DNA of 64,000 bases from a virus: IMG/VR virus record IMGVR_UViG_3300027985_000872, positions 102,619 through 166,618 of that record, one strand, 5' to 3'. Within the stretch, counting starts at the first letter, position 1; each line of letters begins with the position of its first letter. The notes under the pieces are model-generated. The model searched no databases and was not told where the DNA came from. It saw nothing but the letters and a program-made list of their open reading frames with translations. The position numbers were made by a program, and so were the translations under genes. Below, piece by piece: positions 43,712 through 50,873 of the stretch.

Positions 43712-44155
43712 ATGCGTTATCTAATGGTGTTGTTTTTTCTAGTATTCACTATCAACGAATGCAGTGGTTTCACATCCATAATGGAGGATACCATTGCAAT
43801 GATTATCAGAGAACCAATGATGAAAGCCGGTGCTACAGAAGAGAGCGTGCAGAAGGCAGCAGAAGGTCTAACTGCAACTAAGACGGTTCGTGCAAAGATA
43901 AGAAACTTAAATAAAACTAAGAGAAAACTTGAGAACAGAGTATATATAGCATTTGAAGAGACAACAGGAATCGCTAAAGAACATGTTGCTACTGTGATGG
44001 CCTTAAGTCTGAGTTTAGCTAAGGGAAGCGTAGACACTCATGCTATCAAGTACAGGATAAAGTTAGCCAGAGATGTAAAAATACGCCCTGATGTAAAGTA
44101 TGATTTTAACGCAGGTGATTTATTAAGTAGTATCAGTCTCAATATGGAGTGGTAA
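43712..44155 (+). CDS. Exported helical protein
   Basis: A 147-aa protein with a signal peptide (M-V-L-F-F-L-V-F, cleavage near residue 20) and a mature helical, basic part. GGGGGAA lies upstream. It might act in the periplasm. Family not recognised. Confidence 0.6.
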   Translation: MRYLMVLFFLVFTINECSGFTSIMEDTIAMIIREPMMKAGATEESVQKAAEGLTATKTVRAKIRNLNKTKRKLENRVYIAFEETTGIAKEHVATVMALSLSLAKGSVDTHAIKYRIKLARDVKIRPDVKYDFNAGDLLSSISLNMEW

Positions 44156-44158
44156 ATA

Positions 44159-44380
44159 GTGAAGTCCGCAAAAGATCTAACTACAGAAGATATAGAGATA
44201 CTCAATAAGCTCATAGAGTATGGGGGTGACTGCTATGAACTACCAGAATTGATGTGTTGTAACTGCCCTATAAATCCAGGCACTATATGTCAGGATGGAT
44301 TTGATCTCCAGCGAGCTAAAAAACTACTGCAGGAGTATGAAACATACATAGTAGAGAAAATACTACTGGATAAAGAATGA
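44159..44380 (+). CDS. B-type Cys-rich protein (GTG start)
   Basis: A 73-aa member: L-T-T-E-D-I-E-I-L-N-K-L-I, G-D-C, C-C-N-C-P, lone C, tail V-E-K-I-L-L-D-K-E. It is far from the main B-type cluster, so the family has spread. Confidence 0.75.
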   Translation: MKSAKDLTTEDIEILNKLIEYGGDCYELPELMCCNCPINPGTICQDGFDLQRAKKLLQEYETYIVEKILLDKE

Positions 44381-44619
44381 GAGCATTCATAGATTCTCTA
44401 TCAGAGGAAGATAGAAGATGGATAATGGAAGTAGAAGCAGATGATAGAAGTATCTATTGTCGTTTTTATGATGAGCACTATATGCTTTGCTCTAAATGCC
44501 CCATTAATAAGGCTCTTGAAGAGTTCAGTAATTTTGGTACGTGTCATAAAGCATTAAGTAAACTAAAAGAGGAGATTAACTCTATCGCAGTCGAAAAGAT
44601 CCTATTGGAGGAGCAGTGA
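44377..44619 (+). CDS. B-type Cys-rich protein (short-head variant)
   Basis: An 80-aa member: L-S-E-E-D-R-R-W-I-M-E, Y-C-R-F, C-S-K-C-P, lone C, tail V-E-K-I-L-L-E-E-Q. Closely related to its downstream neighbour. ATGA overlap upstream. Confidence 0.75.
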   Translation: MRAFIDSLSEEDRRWIMEVEADDRSIYCRFYDEHYMLCSKCPINKALEEFSNFGTCHKALSKLKEEINSIAVEKILLEEQ

Positions 44620-44858
44620 GAGAATTCTTGAAGTCTCTATCTGAGGAAGAATTAGAGTGGATCAGCACAGTTGAGACAGATGATTACTGTGTATTATGTG
44701 GATACAGTGGAGATGCACCGCGATGTAAAGCCTGTCCAGTTAGGTTATGTATTTACAGATACACGAGCTCTAATTGTCTCTGTACTCTAAACAAAATGAG
44801 AAAAGAGTTATTCGATATGGTAGATGACTTATTACTAGGAGAAAAATATGAAGAATAA
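44616..44858 (+). CDS. B-type Cys-rich protein (GTG start)
   Basis: An 80-aa member from GTG 44616, served by GGAGG in the tail of the previous gene. L-S-E-E-E-L-E-W-I, C-V-L-C, C-K-A-C-P, tail V-D-D-L-L-L-G-E-K. Tandem duplicate of the 44377 gene. Confidence 0.75.
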   Translation: MREFLKSLSEEELEWISTVETDDYCVLCGYSGDAPRCKACPVRLCIYRYTSSNCLCTLNKMRKELFDMVDDLLLGEKYEE

Positions 44859-45105
44859 GCTAACGACAGCGGAGAAAAGTTACATCATTTGCATGATTTT
44901 CATACTACTTTTAAATACTTTTATAGTGTTTTGTTGCATTCATGATGCTTTTATCTTAGCCGCGCACGATAAGTTCTTAGTGGCCGGCATTAATCTAGGT
45001 ATATCTTTTCTCTGCATGTATAATATTAATGAATGGTTAAAGAAAATTAGGGAGATACGTGAAGGTACTAATAATAGGGAGCAATCCATCTCAGAAAAGC
45101 CCTGA
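44848..45105 (+). CDS. Two-helix membrane protein
   Basis: An 85-aa protein: helices at residues 12-32 (I-C-M-I-F-I-L-L-L-N-T-F-I-V-F) and 43-60, then a charged tail. Its last 47 nt overlap the UDG-fold gene. Function unknown. Confidence 0.6.
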   Translation: MKNKLTTAEKSYIICMIFILLLNTFIVFCCIHDAFILAAHDKFLVAGINLGISFLCMYNINEWLKKIREIREGTNNREQSISEKP

Positions 45106-45457
45106 TGAAACGCCGTTTCATAAGTCAACACAGTCTAGAACCATACTAGATAAATGGTTTGACGGGTGGGACGTCGAGTTTACATTCACTAATGTATCGA
45201 GCACACCGACAGATAACAACAGGCCACTGCGGGTCTCCGAGATAAGAGATAATCTTCCTGCTCTGCGTGAGACAATAGATTCTCACAGAGATCATAAAAT
45301 AGTTACACTTGGAAAGACTGCTGAGCGCGCACTTAACATGCTTGAACTAGATTTCTTCGCCGCACCTCACCCGTCAGGATGTAATCGTCAGTTGAACGAT
45401 CAAGAGTTTGTAGCTGATATGCTATGCAAGTTAAGAAAATATTTAAGTGGGGAATAA
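45059..45457 (+). CDS. Uracil-DNA-glycosylase-superfamily-like protein (GTG start)
   Basis: A 132-aa protein. V-L-I-I-G-S-N-P-S at the start matches the UDG-fold 'G-x-N-P' loop, and A-A-P-H-P-S-G-C-N-R near residue 102 matches the His-Pro-Ser DNA-contact loop. A central V-T-L-G-K-T-A fits the strand-turn between them. Members remove uracil or other bases, but small phage versions can have other roles. It is short for the family and the substrate cannot be told. Confidence 0.65.
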   Translation: MKVLIIGSNPSQKSPDETPFHKSTQSRTILDKWFDGWDVEFTFTNVSSTPTDNNRPLRVSEIRDNLPALRETIDSHRDHKIVTLGKTAERALNMLELDFFAAPHPSGCNRQLNDQEFVADMLCKLRKYLSGE

Positions 45458-45648
45458 TGTATTCTTTTGTGAGAGGTGTAGCTTTTATATTTTATGCTAT
45501 GTATTGTATTTTTACAAACGACATGCAGAGTCTATACAACGTTTCTATCAAGAAATATAAAAGCAGAGTGGTATTATTCAACACCTTAACTAAGTTAGAG
45601 ATCATAGAAGAAGAGATCACATATGAGCCATATGGGGGCCCAAGGTGA
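45457..45648 (+). CDS. Membrane-anchored A-type protein
   Basis: A 63-aa frame from ATG 45457 (GGGG upstream, TAATG junction). Membrane helix V-A-F-I-F-Y-A-M-Y-C-I-F, then R-V-V-L-F-N-T-L-T-K-L-E-I. Confidence 0.6.
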   Translation: MYSFVRGVAFIFYAMYCIFTNDMQSLYNVSIKKYKSRVVLFNTLTKLEIIEEEITYEPYGGPR

Positions 45649-45863
45649 GAAGCATATTAGATACCATACTAATGCTACTAGATATAGTTAGATATGTATT
45701 GTGTATTGATGATGATAACGATTACAGTACACGTGCATTAGATCGCTTAAAGACCAAATTAAACAGTAGAAGAGTGTTATTTAAAACCCTAGTTAAACTA
45801 GAAGTCATAAAAAACACTAAGTTTAATAAGTTGATAACAACCCGAAGAAGACCGCCAAAATAA
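45645..45863 (+). CDS. A-type protein, tandem duplicate (GTG start)
   Basis: A 72-aa frame: hydrophobic first third (I-L-M-L-L-D-I-V), then R-R-V-L-F-K-T-L-V-K-L-E-V-I. Nearly the same core as its neighbour, so a tandem duplication. Confidence 0.6.
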   Translation: MRSILDTILMLLDIVRYVLCIDDDNDYSTRALDRLKTKLNSRRVLFKTLVKLEVIKNTKFNKLITTRRRPPK

Positions 45864-45876
45864 GTTGATCACATGA

Positions 45877-45882
45877 TATAAT
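45877..45882 (+). promoter_or_regulatory. -10-like TATAAT
   Basis: It lies 7 nt before the ATG at 45889, so it would give a leaderless transcript if real. Weak support. Confidence 0.3.
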
Positions 45883-45888
45883 ATAAGG

Positions 45889-46032
45889 ATGGAACCGGAA
45901 CAAATTCAAGCAAACATCCTTCGTATTCTGTATCAACTACGCGTGTTAAACTATAATCAACTGGATACAATCATAGACGTACTACAGATTCGCTTATTCG
46001 AGCGTGAACTATCTCGCAATAGCAATAACTAA
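45889..46032 (+). CDS. A-type microprotein
   Basis: A 47-aa frame: A-N-I-L-R-I-L-Y-Q-L-R-V-L, then a second helix. Its stop merges with an ACCGATTCGA element. Confidence 0.55.
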   Translation: MEPEQIQANILRILYQLRVLNYNQLDTIIDVLQIRLFERELSRNSNN

Positions 46033-46042
46033 ACCGATTCGA
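46033..46042 (+). promoter_or_regulatory. ACCGATTCGA element
   Basis: A perfect copy. No gene follows for over 400 nt; the transcript contains a tRNA-like fold and ends at a strong terminator. Confidence 0.65.
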
Positions 46043-46158
46043 TTAATATATATCAGCGACGGTCACTAGCAGAAAACACTGCAAGATCAACGGTTGTTAT
46101 TATGCTTTGATGGGACTAGGTAAAGAGTTCTAAGTCGACAGTACTCCTATTGCTCTAA

Positions 46159-46191
46159 GAAGTGGAACTGCATTGCAAACGGTTCCACTTC
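46159..46191 (+). terminator. 10-bp hairpin inside the structured RNA
   Basis: The stem GAAGTGGAAC/GTTCCACTTC has a 13-nt loop and is followed by TTCATTTAAG. It may be an attenuator or simply a structural domain. Confidence 0.4.
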
Positions 46192-46241
46192 TTCATTTAA
46201 GAAAATATGTTTATTATTTGTTTAGTATATGAGTTAATTAT

Positions 46242-46299
46242 GAGAGAGGCGTGGTGCAGAGGCGATATCCTCAGGGCCGGTTCGACTCCGGGCTCTCTC
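46242..46299 (+). ncRNA. tRNA-like element with canonical T-loop
   Basis: A perfect 7-bp outer stem (GAGAGAG/CTCTCTC) encloses a T-arm CCGG-TTCGACT-CCGG and a small 4-bp hairpin (GAGG/CCTC, 6-nt loop) in place of normal D and anticodon arms. Only 58 nt, so too short for an ordinary tRNA. It could be a degenerate tRNA, a tRNA mimic or a processing signal. Confidence 0.45.
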
Positions 46300-46417
46300 C
46301 CCGTAGAAAGCCACTGGGACTTTAGCGAGAGAAGTTAAAAGCTAGTTAAGCATCGATTAACCACATCGGATGACACTAGTGTTCCGAAGGACTCGTGCTT
46401 CCCAGACTGACATAACT

Positions 46418-46450
46418 GGGCGGATGGCTTGTCAGCGTCCGCCCCTTTTT
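46418..46450 (+). terminator. Rho-independent terminator
   Basis: The stem GGGCGGA/TCCGCCC has a 13-nt loop and is followed by TTTTT. Confidence 0.8.
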
Positions 46451-46464
46451 ATTTTGGAGGAAAG

Positions 46465-46707
46465 ATGAAATTGCTGAAATTACTTATTCTCGTCGCCTTT
46501 ATCCTGATGTTGTTTCGCAATGTCGATGCGTCTGAAAATAAGTATATATGGAAGATTAATGTACTACACAGCGGTCAATGGACACAGTATTTCTGTAAAG
46601 ACTATAAACAAAGAGATGAATATATTAGACTTGAGAATTGCGATGATAGTTCGTATACTGTTTTAGTACCATACACAAATCTCATTGAGATTAAACCCAA
46701 TAAATAA
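46465..46707 (+). CDS. Small exported protein
   Basis: 80 aa from ATG 46465 (GGAGG upstream). Signal peptide L-L-K-L-L-I-L-V-A-F-I-L-M-L-F with a cleavage region near F-R-N-V-D-A-S, then a soluble domain with two cysteines that could form a disulfide. Upstream in-frame ATG 46429 lies in the terminator and is rejected. Confidence 0.65.
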   Translation: MKLLKLLILVAFILMLFRNVDASENKYIWKINVLHSGQWTQYFCKDYKQRDEYIRLENCDDSSYTVLVPYTNLIEIKPNK

Positions 46708-46718
46708 GTAGGTTAATT

Positions 46719-46979
46719 ATGAGTATACATGCAGAAGAAAGACTAAAATCAATTGATTTATCTGAGTTATCGATAAGTAAAATAAATAAACTAAAAAGAA
46801 GCATCAGGGATAATGATGAACCATGTGGCATACTAAAAATTGGTGGCGACGACGGTGAGTGTTTTTTTAATGTAATAGGTATGAATTGTATCGACATGGC
46901 AAAAAAAATAGTAGAACTATATGAAGATACAATAGATAAGATTATCCTTGGAGAAGATGATGTGGGAGTGGGATATTAA
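46719..46979 (+). CDS. B-type Cys-rich protein (diverged)
   Basis: An 86-aa protein: L-S-I-S-K-I-N-K-L-K-R-S-I, P-C-G-I-L, E-C-F, a later C, and the tail I-D-K-I-I-L-G-E-D-D. The TTGGAG in the tail serves the next gene. Confidence 0.65.
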   Translation: MSIHAEERLKSIDLSELSISKINKLKRSIRDNDEPCGILKIGGDDGECFFNVIGMNCIDMAKKIVELYEDTIDKIILGEDDVGVGY

Positions 46980-47205
46980 AGAGATAATACAACTGGATGA
47001 TGTAAGACTAGAGAAGATGCCGCACGGATATTTAGATAGATTTGATGTCATGCACGATAAAATAAAGCTAGGATACGTTGTTGTTATCGCAGGAGAGATA
47101 CGTGCGTGTCTACCCAATGTGCACGCAGTTGATCACAATAGAATTCACGCTCACGTGATTAACTTAGTTTTACAGACCATTCTAGAAGAGCTGATATTCA
47201 ACTGA
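46957..47205 (+). CDS. Small beta-rich protein
   Basis: 82 aa from ATG 46957 (or 46960), GGAG upstream within the B-type tail. Strands (Y-V-V-V-I-A-G-E-I) and a C-terminal helix ending T-I-L-E-E-L-I. Loosely like the 25071 gene. Last gene of its unit. Confidence 0.6.
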   Translation: MMWEWDIKEIIQLDDVRLEKMPHGYLDRFDVMHDKIKLGYVVVIAGEIRACLPNVHAVDHNRIHAHVINLVLQTILEELIFN

Positions 47206-47217
47206 CACTGCTTCGCG
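47200..47217 (+). repeat. 18-mer variant AACTGACACTGCTTCGCG
   Basis: The sixth copy, with two changes near the 3' end. It overlaps the stop of the upstream gene and lies 24 nt before an ACAGATTCGA element. Confidence 0.65.
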
Positions 47218-47241
47218 AGCGTCGCACTATAAACAGCATCA

Positions 47242-47251
47242 ACAGATTCGA
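47242..47251 (+). promoter_or_regulatory. ACAGATTCGA element
   Basis: One mismatch; 47 nt before the ATG at 47289. Confidence 0.55.
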
Positions 47252-47288
47252 TATTAAACACGTATAAAAGTATCAATTCGGAGAATTA

Positions 47289-47555
47289 ATGAGCGGTGAG
47301 TTAGTAATTATCAATAAAAACCATAAGCGTTTTGAATTAAATTTCAACAATATGGTTTTGACTGTTTATAGTACGCATAAACAATGGAATATATTATTGA
47401 AGGTAGACGAGTGCGGCAATATGCTGTATAGAAATCCAAAAGAAGGGTCATTATATAAACCTGAAAAAGAAGGTAATTTTAGCATATCTATAAAACAAGC
47501 TTATGATAATTGGGCAGCAGAACAAATCCTTCTAGGAGACAATGATGAATCTTGA
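47289..47555 (+). CDS. Small beta-rich protein with EQILLGD tail
   Basis: An 88-aa protein: F-E-L-N-F-N-N-M-V-L-T-V-Y-S near the start, a helix W-A-A-E-Q-I-L-L-G-D at the end. TAGGAG for the next gene lies in the tail. Resembles the 35429 gene (F-N-F-E-E-M-I-V-I-S). Confidence 0.65.
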   Translation: MSGELVIINKNHKRFELNFNNMVLTVYSTHKQWNILLKVDECGNMLYRNPKEGSLYKPEKEGNFSISIKQAYDNWAAEQILLGDNDES

Positions 47556-47961
47556 GATGAGTCTATCATATTACTGCTATCTCATAGTTGAGAAGAACAA
47601 GTTAAATACTATGAGACTTAGGCAATATCAACGCATCAATAGACACAACAACGAGATAACAAAGAAAAAAGGATATTATTCGCGTCCATGTTTGCTTGAT
47701 AGTGATAGATATATAAAAGATCAGTTAATTTTACTGGAGAAAATACAGATAAAAATTAAAGATTGCAAGAAGATCATGTCTGAAGCTCGTAGAGCAACAG
47801 GTTATAGCCCTTACTATAATAGTAGTAACTTTATTAAAAATATACACAAAGATGGAACCTGTATAAGTGAAGATCAGATAAAGCGTCTACACGATGATTA
47901 TCTAGCAGAGGCTGCCATATTTGGAATCGATGTTAAAAACCCCTACGAGATGGGGGTATAA
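47542..47961 (+). CDS. Helical hypothetical protein
   Basis: A 139-aa basic protein with two long helices (residues 20-50 and 60-90). The second ATG at 47545 is an alternative. Family not recognised. TAATG junction with the next gene. Confidence 0.6.
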   Translation: MMNLEMSLSYYCYLIVEKNKLNTMRLRQYQRINRHNNEITKKKGYYSRPCLLDSDRYIKDQLILLEKIQIKIKDCKKIMSEARRATGYSPYYNSSNFIKNIHKDGTCISEDQIKRLHDDYLAEAAIFGIDVKNPYEMGV

Positions 47962-48128
47962 TGGTAGAACCAACTAAGAAAGTAGACTACTACAAAGACG
48001 GTAACATAAGATGTGAAGAATACTGGTTAAATAGTAAGGAGTTTACCAAAGAAGAGTTTTTAGTAAGCAAAGAGTATCAAAACTACTTAGCTGATTTAGA
48101 AATAGAGAGAATCTTAGATGAAGAGTAA
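47961..48128 (+). CDS. MORN/YwqK-like repeat protein 3 (minimal)
   Basis: A 55-aa protein with one repeat unit plus the C-terminal end. From 47975 its DNA matches the last part of the 37529 gene almost base for base, including T-K-E-E-F-L-V-S-K and N-Y-L-A-D-L-E-I-E-R. It looks like a recent partial duplication with internal repeats deleted. Confidence 0.65.
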   Translation: MVEPTKKVDYYKDGNIRCEEYWLNSKEFTKEEFLVSKEYQNYLADLEIERILDEE

Positions 48129-48261
48129 AATATTTCTCATAGTCGTGTGTTACATTACTGTAATCGTAATGGGTTATCAAGTGTATAAGGTGGTTGATAG
48201 TAAAATCAATAACATAAATAAAAACATTGAAACTTTAGTTAAAGAACGATACATAAAATAA
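48118..48261 (+). CDS. Small membrane protein
   Basis: A 47-aa protein with a membrane helix at residues 4-21 (F-L-I-V-V-C-Y-I-T-V-I-V-M) and a helical tail. Its start lies inside the MORN-like gene. Confidence 0.55.
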   Translation: MKSKIFLIVVCYITVIVMGYQVYKVVDSKINNINKNIETLVKERYIK

Positions 48262-48273
48262 TTAGCTTCCTGG

Positions 48274-48279
48274 TATAAT
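48274..48279 (+). promoter_or_regulatory. Extended -10 box TGGTATAAT
   Basis: CCTGGTATAATATTAG, 39 nt before the GTG at 48318. Matches the class seen upstream of the virion operons. Confidence 0.55.
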
Positions 48280-48317
48280 ATTAGTATCTATACAACAAGG
48301 AGTTTGACATAGGTGTC

Positions 48318-48626
48318 GTGAAGTTAGGGGAAGAAGAATATAAACGTTATAAAAAAATACAACAAGAAAACGTAAAGCTTAAAGATGAAGTAAGAAAACT
48401 AAGAAAAATATTACAACACGCCAACTTAGATAACAAGATGGACCCCGATAAGAAAGAAGCGCGCAATCTTCGTCGCGAGAAAGAAGCCATCAACAACAAA
48501 GACATTTGCCCTCACTGCAAGAGTCAACTCAGTAGAGTACGCATACCGCGTCAGAACAAAACATTATTACTTTGTAAACAGTGCCCGCATCGGGAATTCA
48601 TATCCGACCTCGACCAATCCGATTAA
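48318..48626 (+). CDS. Coiled-coil zinc-ribbon protein (GTG start)
   Basis: A 102-aa protein from GTG 48318. A charged N-terminal coiled coil (residues 5-60) leads to a zinc ribbon I-C-P-H-C-K and L-C-K-Q-C-P, 19 residues apart. Possibly a transcription-linked or DNA-binding factor. Has its own extended -10 promoter. Confidence 0.65.
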   Translation: MKLGEEEYKRYKKIQQENVKLKDEVRKLRKILQHANLDNKMDPDKKEARNLRREKEAINNKDICPHCKSQLSRVRIPRQNKTLLLCKQCPHREFISDLDQSD

Positions 48627-48665
48627 TTCTTGTAGAATAACGAGAGTTTATCAAGAGGTGTAACA

Positions 48666-49043
48666 ATGTTTGAACTTTTAAAAAATGAGTTCTGTGGTGG
48701 AAGTCTGCAGGGATATGTATCTATTTCACCTGCTCTATTAGTAAAAATATTTGGAAAACCAGAAGACAGTGATGAGTATAAGGTCAGCGGTGAGTATTGT
48801 TTTCGTCATGTAGATAGCGGTAAAACATACACATTATACGACTGGAAATGCACGTCGCTTTATTATAGTTCTTACCCCTCACCTAAAAAATTCTGGGCCC
48901 AAACTGAGAAATATGAGTTTCATATAGGTGGCGGCGACGACGAACATGTCAAAGAACTAATAAATGCATTGGAGACATTAGATACAAGAATCTTAGAGCA
49001 GATAATGCTATTAGAAGATAAGTCTGAGACTATCAAATTTTAA
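48666..49043 (+). CDS. Hypothetical protein
   Basis: A 125-aa protein. Central strands with E-Y-C-F-R-H-V-D-S-G-K-T-Y, a C-terminal helix with L-E-Q-I-M-L-L-E. GAGGTGTAAC before the ATG. No recognised domain. Confidence 0.6.
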   Translation: MFELLKNEFCGGSLQGYVSISPALLVKIFGKPEDSDEYKVSGEYCFRHVDSGKTYTLYDWKCTSLYYSSYPSPKKFWAQTEKYEFHIGGGDDEHVKELINALETLDTRILEQIMLLEDKSETIKF

Positions 49044-49052
49044 GGAGGGGTT

Positions 49053-49301
49053 ATGCCAAAATTTAAAGCGAAAACTGGTAACTTTAAAAAGCAAGGAAAA
49101 GTATATGAGACTATCTCTATTTACGAGATGGACGATGAAGGTTTTCAAAAGTATCCTAAAGCAACCATCTGTATAGGAGTTAAGAAGGCAAAAGCCTTGT
49201 TGGCCTGTATCGAAGATCTAAAGAAGTTTGTGGAAGATAATATGCCACCTGAAGAACTGAACGCCATGGTAGAGAAAATGTTGGTCGGAGATGGTAAGTA
49301 A
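49053..49301 (+). CDS. Small beta-alpha protein
   Basis: An 82-aa protein with AAGGAGGGG upstream. Strands (Y-E-T-I-S-I-Y-E-M) then a helix (K-A-K-A-L-L-A-C-I-E-D-L) and the tail M-L-V-G-D-G-K. It resembles small phage proteins of the 'T-x-I-x-I-Y-x-x-x-G' type. TAATG junction with the next gene. Confidence 0.6.
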   Translation: MPKFKAKTGNFKKQGKVYETISIYEMDDEGFQKYPKATICIGVKKAKALLACIEDLKKFVEDNMPPEELNAMVEKMLVGDGK

Positions 49302-49582
49302 TGTCTTTGGTCAAGAACACAAAATATAGCAGTAATAGCTCTATTGCTATACGTGCAGAATATAATAATAGTTCTGTATGGTGTGTAATCGATGGTGAAC
49401 CAATGCGAATACAGGTTAGATTAAAGCCATTTGAGACTGGTTATCAGATTGTATTCAGATTGTACGGCACATCTATAGAGCTACCGTTTACACCTGACAT
49501 GGTTCTGTGCAGGACAAAAGCAGACTGCGACCCGATCATCATGAGTCAGAGCATTGACAAGATGTTGAAAGGTGAACTGTGA
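49301..49582 (+). CDS. Hypothetical protein
   Basis: A 93-aa beta-rich protein ending M-L-K-G-E-L; served by the ATG in a TAATG junction. No recognised family. It overlaps the next GTG by 4 nt. Confidence 0.6.
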   Translation: MSLVKNTKYSSNSSIAIRAEYNNSSVWCVIDGEPMRIQVRLKPFETGYQIVFRLYGTSIELPFTPDMVLCRTKADCDPIIMSQSIDKMLKGEL

Positions 49583-49995
49583 GTGAACCAACTAAGAAAG
49601 TAAGATACTATGAAAACGGTAACATAGATCGTGAAGAATACTATCTAAATGGTAAGCGTCATAGAGTAGACAGTCCAGCTTACATAGAATACTACAAAAA
49701 CGGTAAAGTATTTTCTGAAGAATACTACTTAAATGGTAAGTGTCATAGAGTAGACGGTCCAGCTGTCATAAGCTACTATGAAGATGGTAGCATAAACTAT
49801 AAAATTTACTGCTTAAATGGTAAGCGTCATAGAGTAGACGGTCCGGCTATCATAAACTACTATGAAGACGGTAATGTAAAATATGAAGAATACTGGCTAA
49901 ACGGTAATGAATTTACTAAAAAAGAATTTACTAATAGTCCAGAGCATCAAAATTACTTAGCTGACTTAGAGATAGAGAGGATGTTAGATGAGTGA
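49579..49995 (+). CDS. MORN/YwqK-like repeat protein 4 (GTG start)
   Basis: A 138-aa protein with four repeat units (Y-Y-x-N/D-G-x-x-x-x-E-E-Y-Y-L-N-G-K-R-H-R-V-D) and the shared end F-T-K-K-E-F and N-Y-L-A-D-L-E-I-E-R-M-L. Part of a tandem pair with the next gene (8-nt overlap), just upstream of nrdG. Confidence 0.7.
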   Translation: MSEPTKKVRYYENGNIDREEYYLNGKRHRVDSPAYIEYYKNGKVFSEEYYLNGKCHRVDGPAVISYYEDGSINYKIYCLNGKRHRVDGPAIINYYEDGNVKYEEYWLNGNEFTKKEFTNSPEHQNYLADLEIERMLDE

Positions 49996-50407
49996 ACCTA
50001 AGAAGGTAATATCATACTATAGTGACGGTACTATTTGCTATGAAGAGTATTTTTTAAATGGCGAGTATCACAGAGTAGACGGTCCAGCTTATATTTATTA
50101 TTGCGTGAACGGAAACATTAAAGAGGTTCATTATTTGATTAATAGTGACCTTCATAGGATTGATGGACCAGCTATCGCAGAATATTACAAGAATGGTAAA
50201 GTTAAACTCGAACATTATTATATAAATCATGTCTTACATAGAGTTGATGGACCAGCTATCATAAAATATTATGAGAATGGTAAGATTGAATATAAGGAGT
50301 ATTACTTAAACGACAAATACTTAACTAAAGAAGAATTCTTAAGAAGTGAAGAACATCAAAACTACTTAGCTGATAAAGAAATTGAAAAAATATTGAGTAC
50401 GCAATGA
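49988..50407 (+). CDS. MORN/YwqK-like repeat protein 5
   Basis: A 139-aa protein, four units, the most diverged of the group (AT-rich codons, L-H-R-I-D-G-P-A). It ends N-Y-L-A-D-K-E-I-E-K-I-L and overlaps nrdG by 4 nt, so it is translationally coupled to it. Confidence 0.7.
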   Translation: MSEPKKVISYYSDGTICYEEYFLNGEYHRVDGPAYIYYCVNGNIKEVHYLINSDLHRIDGPAIAEYYKNGKVKLEHYYINHVLHRVDGPAIIKYYENGKIEYKEYYLNDKYLTKEEFLRSEEHQNYLADKEIEKILSTQ

Positions 50408-50856
50408 AAGTATTATACATTGATGTAGTAATGCAAGAGGTGCCAGATGAGGTATCTCTAGCACTATCTATAACCGGATGTCCCAACAGATGCGAGGGTT
50501 GCCACACACCAGAGCTGCGCAATCCGAGTTTGGGTGACGAGTTCACAGATAAGATACTCACTGATCTCCTAGATAAGTACGATGGTCTTATTAGTTGTGT
50601 ACTGTTTTTCGGCGGAGACCACCTAGAAGAAGAACTAATACATAAATTAAAAATAGTTAGAAAACGCGGCTACAAAACATGTCTGTATACAGGAAACGAT
50701 GATGCAAGCGACGCTATAAAATCTCACTTGGATTATATAAAAGTTGGTCCATATATTGCTAACAAAGGTTCACTTTTTTCAAAAAAAACTAATCAGCGTA
50801 TGTATAATCTCATTGATGGTAAAATTATAGATATCACATACAAATTCCAACTTTAA
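50404..50856 (+). CDS. nrdG: Anaerobic ribonucleotide reductase activating enzyme
   Basis: A 150-aa radical SAM enzyme. The Fe-S cluster motif C-P-N-R-C-E-G-C (CxxxCxxC) follows L-S-I-T-G, and T-P-E-L-R-N comes next, as in NrdG. A G-G-D-H/P loop is visible near residue 73. It uses S-adenosylmethionine to generate the glycyl radical on NrdD, encoded next (17-nt gap). Length is close to T4 NrdG (156 aa). It works only without oxygen, so the phage must replicate in anaerobic or microaerobic hosts. Confidence 0.9.
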   Translation: MKVLYIDVVMQEVPDEVSLALSITGCPNRCEGCHTPELRNPSLGDEFTDKILTDLLDKYDGLISCVLFFGGDHLEEELIHKLKIVRKRGYKTCLYTGNDDASDAIKSHLDYIKVGPYIANKGSLFSKKTNQRMYNLIDGKIIDITYKFQL

Positions 50857-50873
50857 TTCAATGAGAGGCATTA

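Larger units (their letters stand above)
46043..46450 (+). ncRNA. Candidate structured RNA of about 400 nt
   Basis: Bracketed by a promoter-like element (46033) and a rho-independent terminator (46418-46450). It holds no plausible coding frame. Visible folds: a 10-bp stem (46159-46168 with 46182-46191), a tRNA-like element at 46242-46299, and the terminator. Its function is unknown. Confidence 0.5.

Noticed and set aside
46429-46464. Upstream ATG start of the exported protein at 46465
   Set aside because: It falls within the terminator hairpin and adds residues before a clear signal peptide; GGAGG sits in front of 46465.
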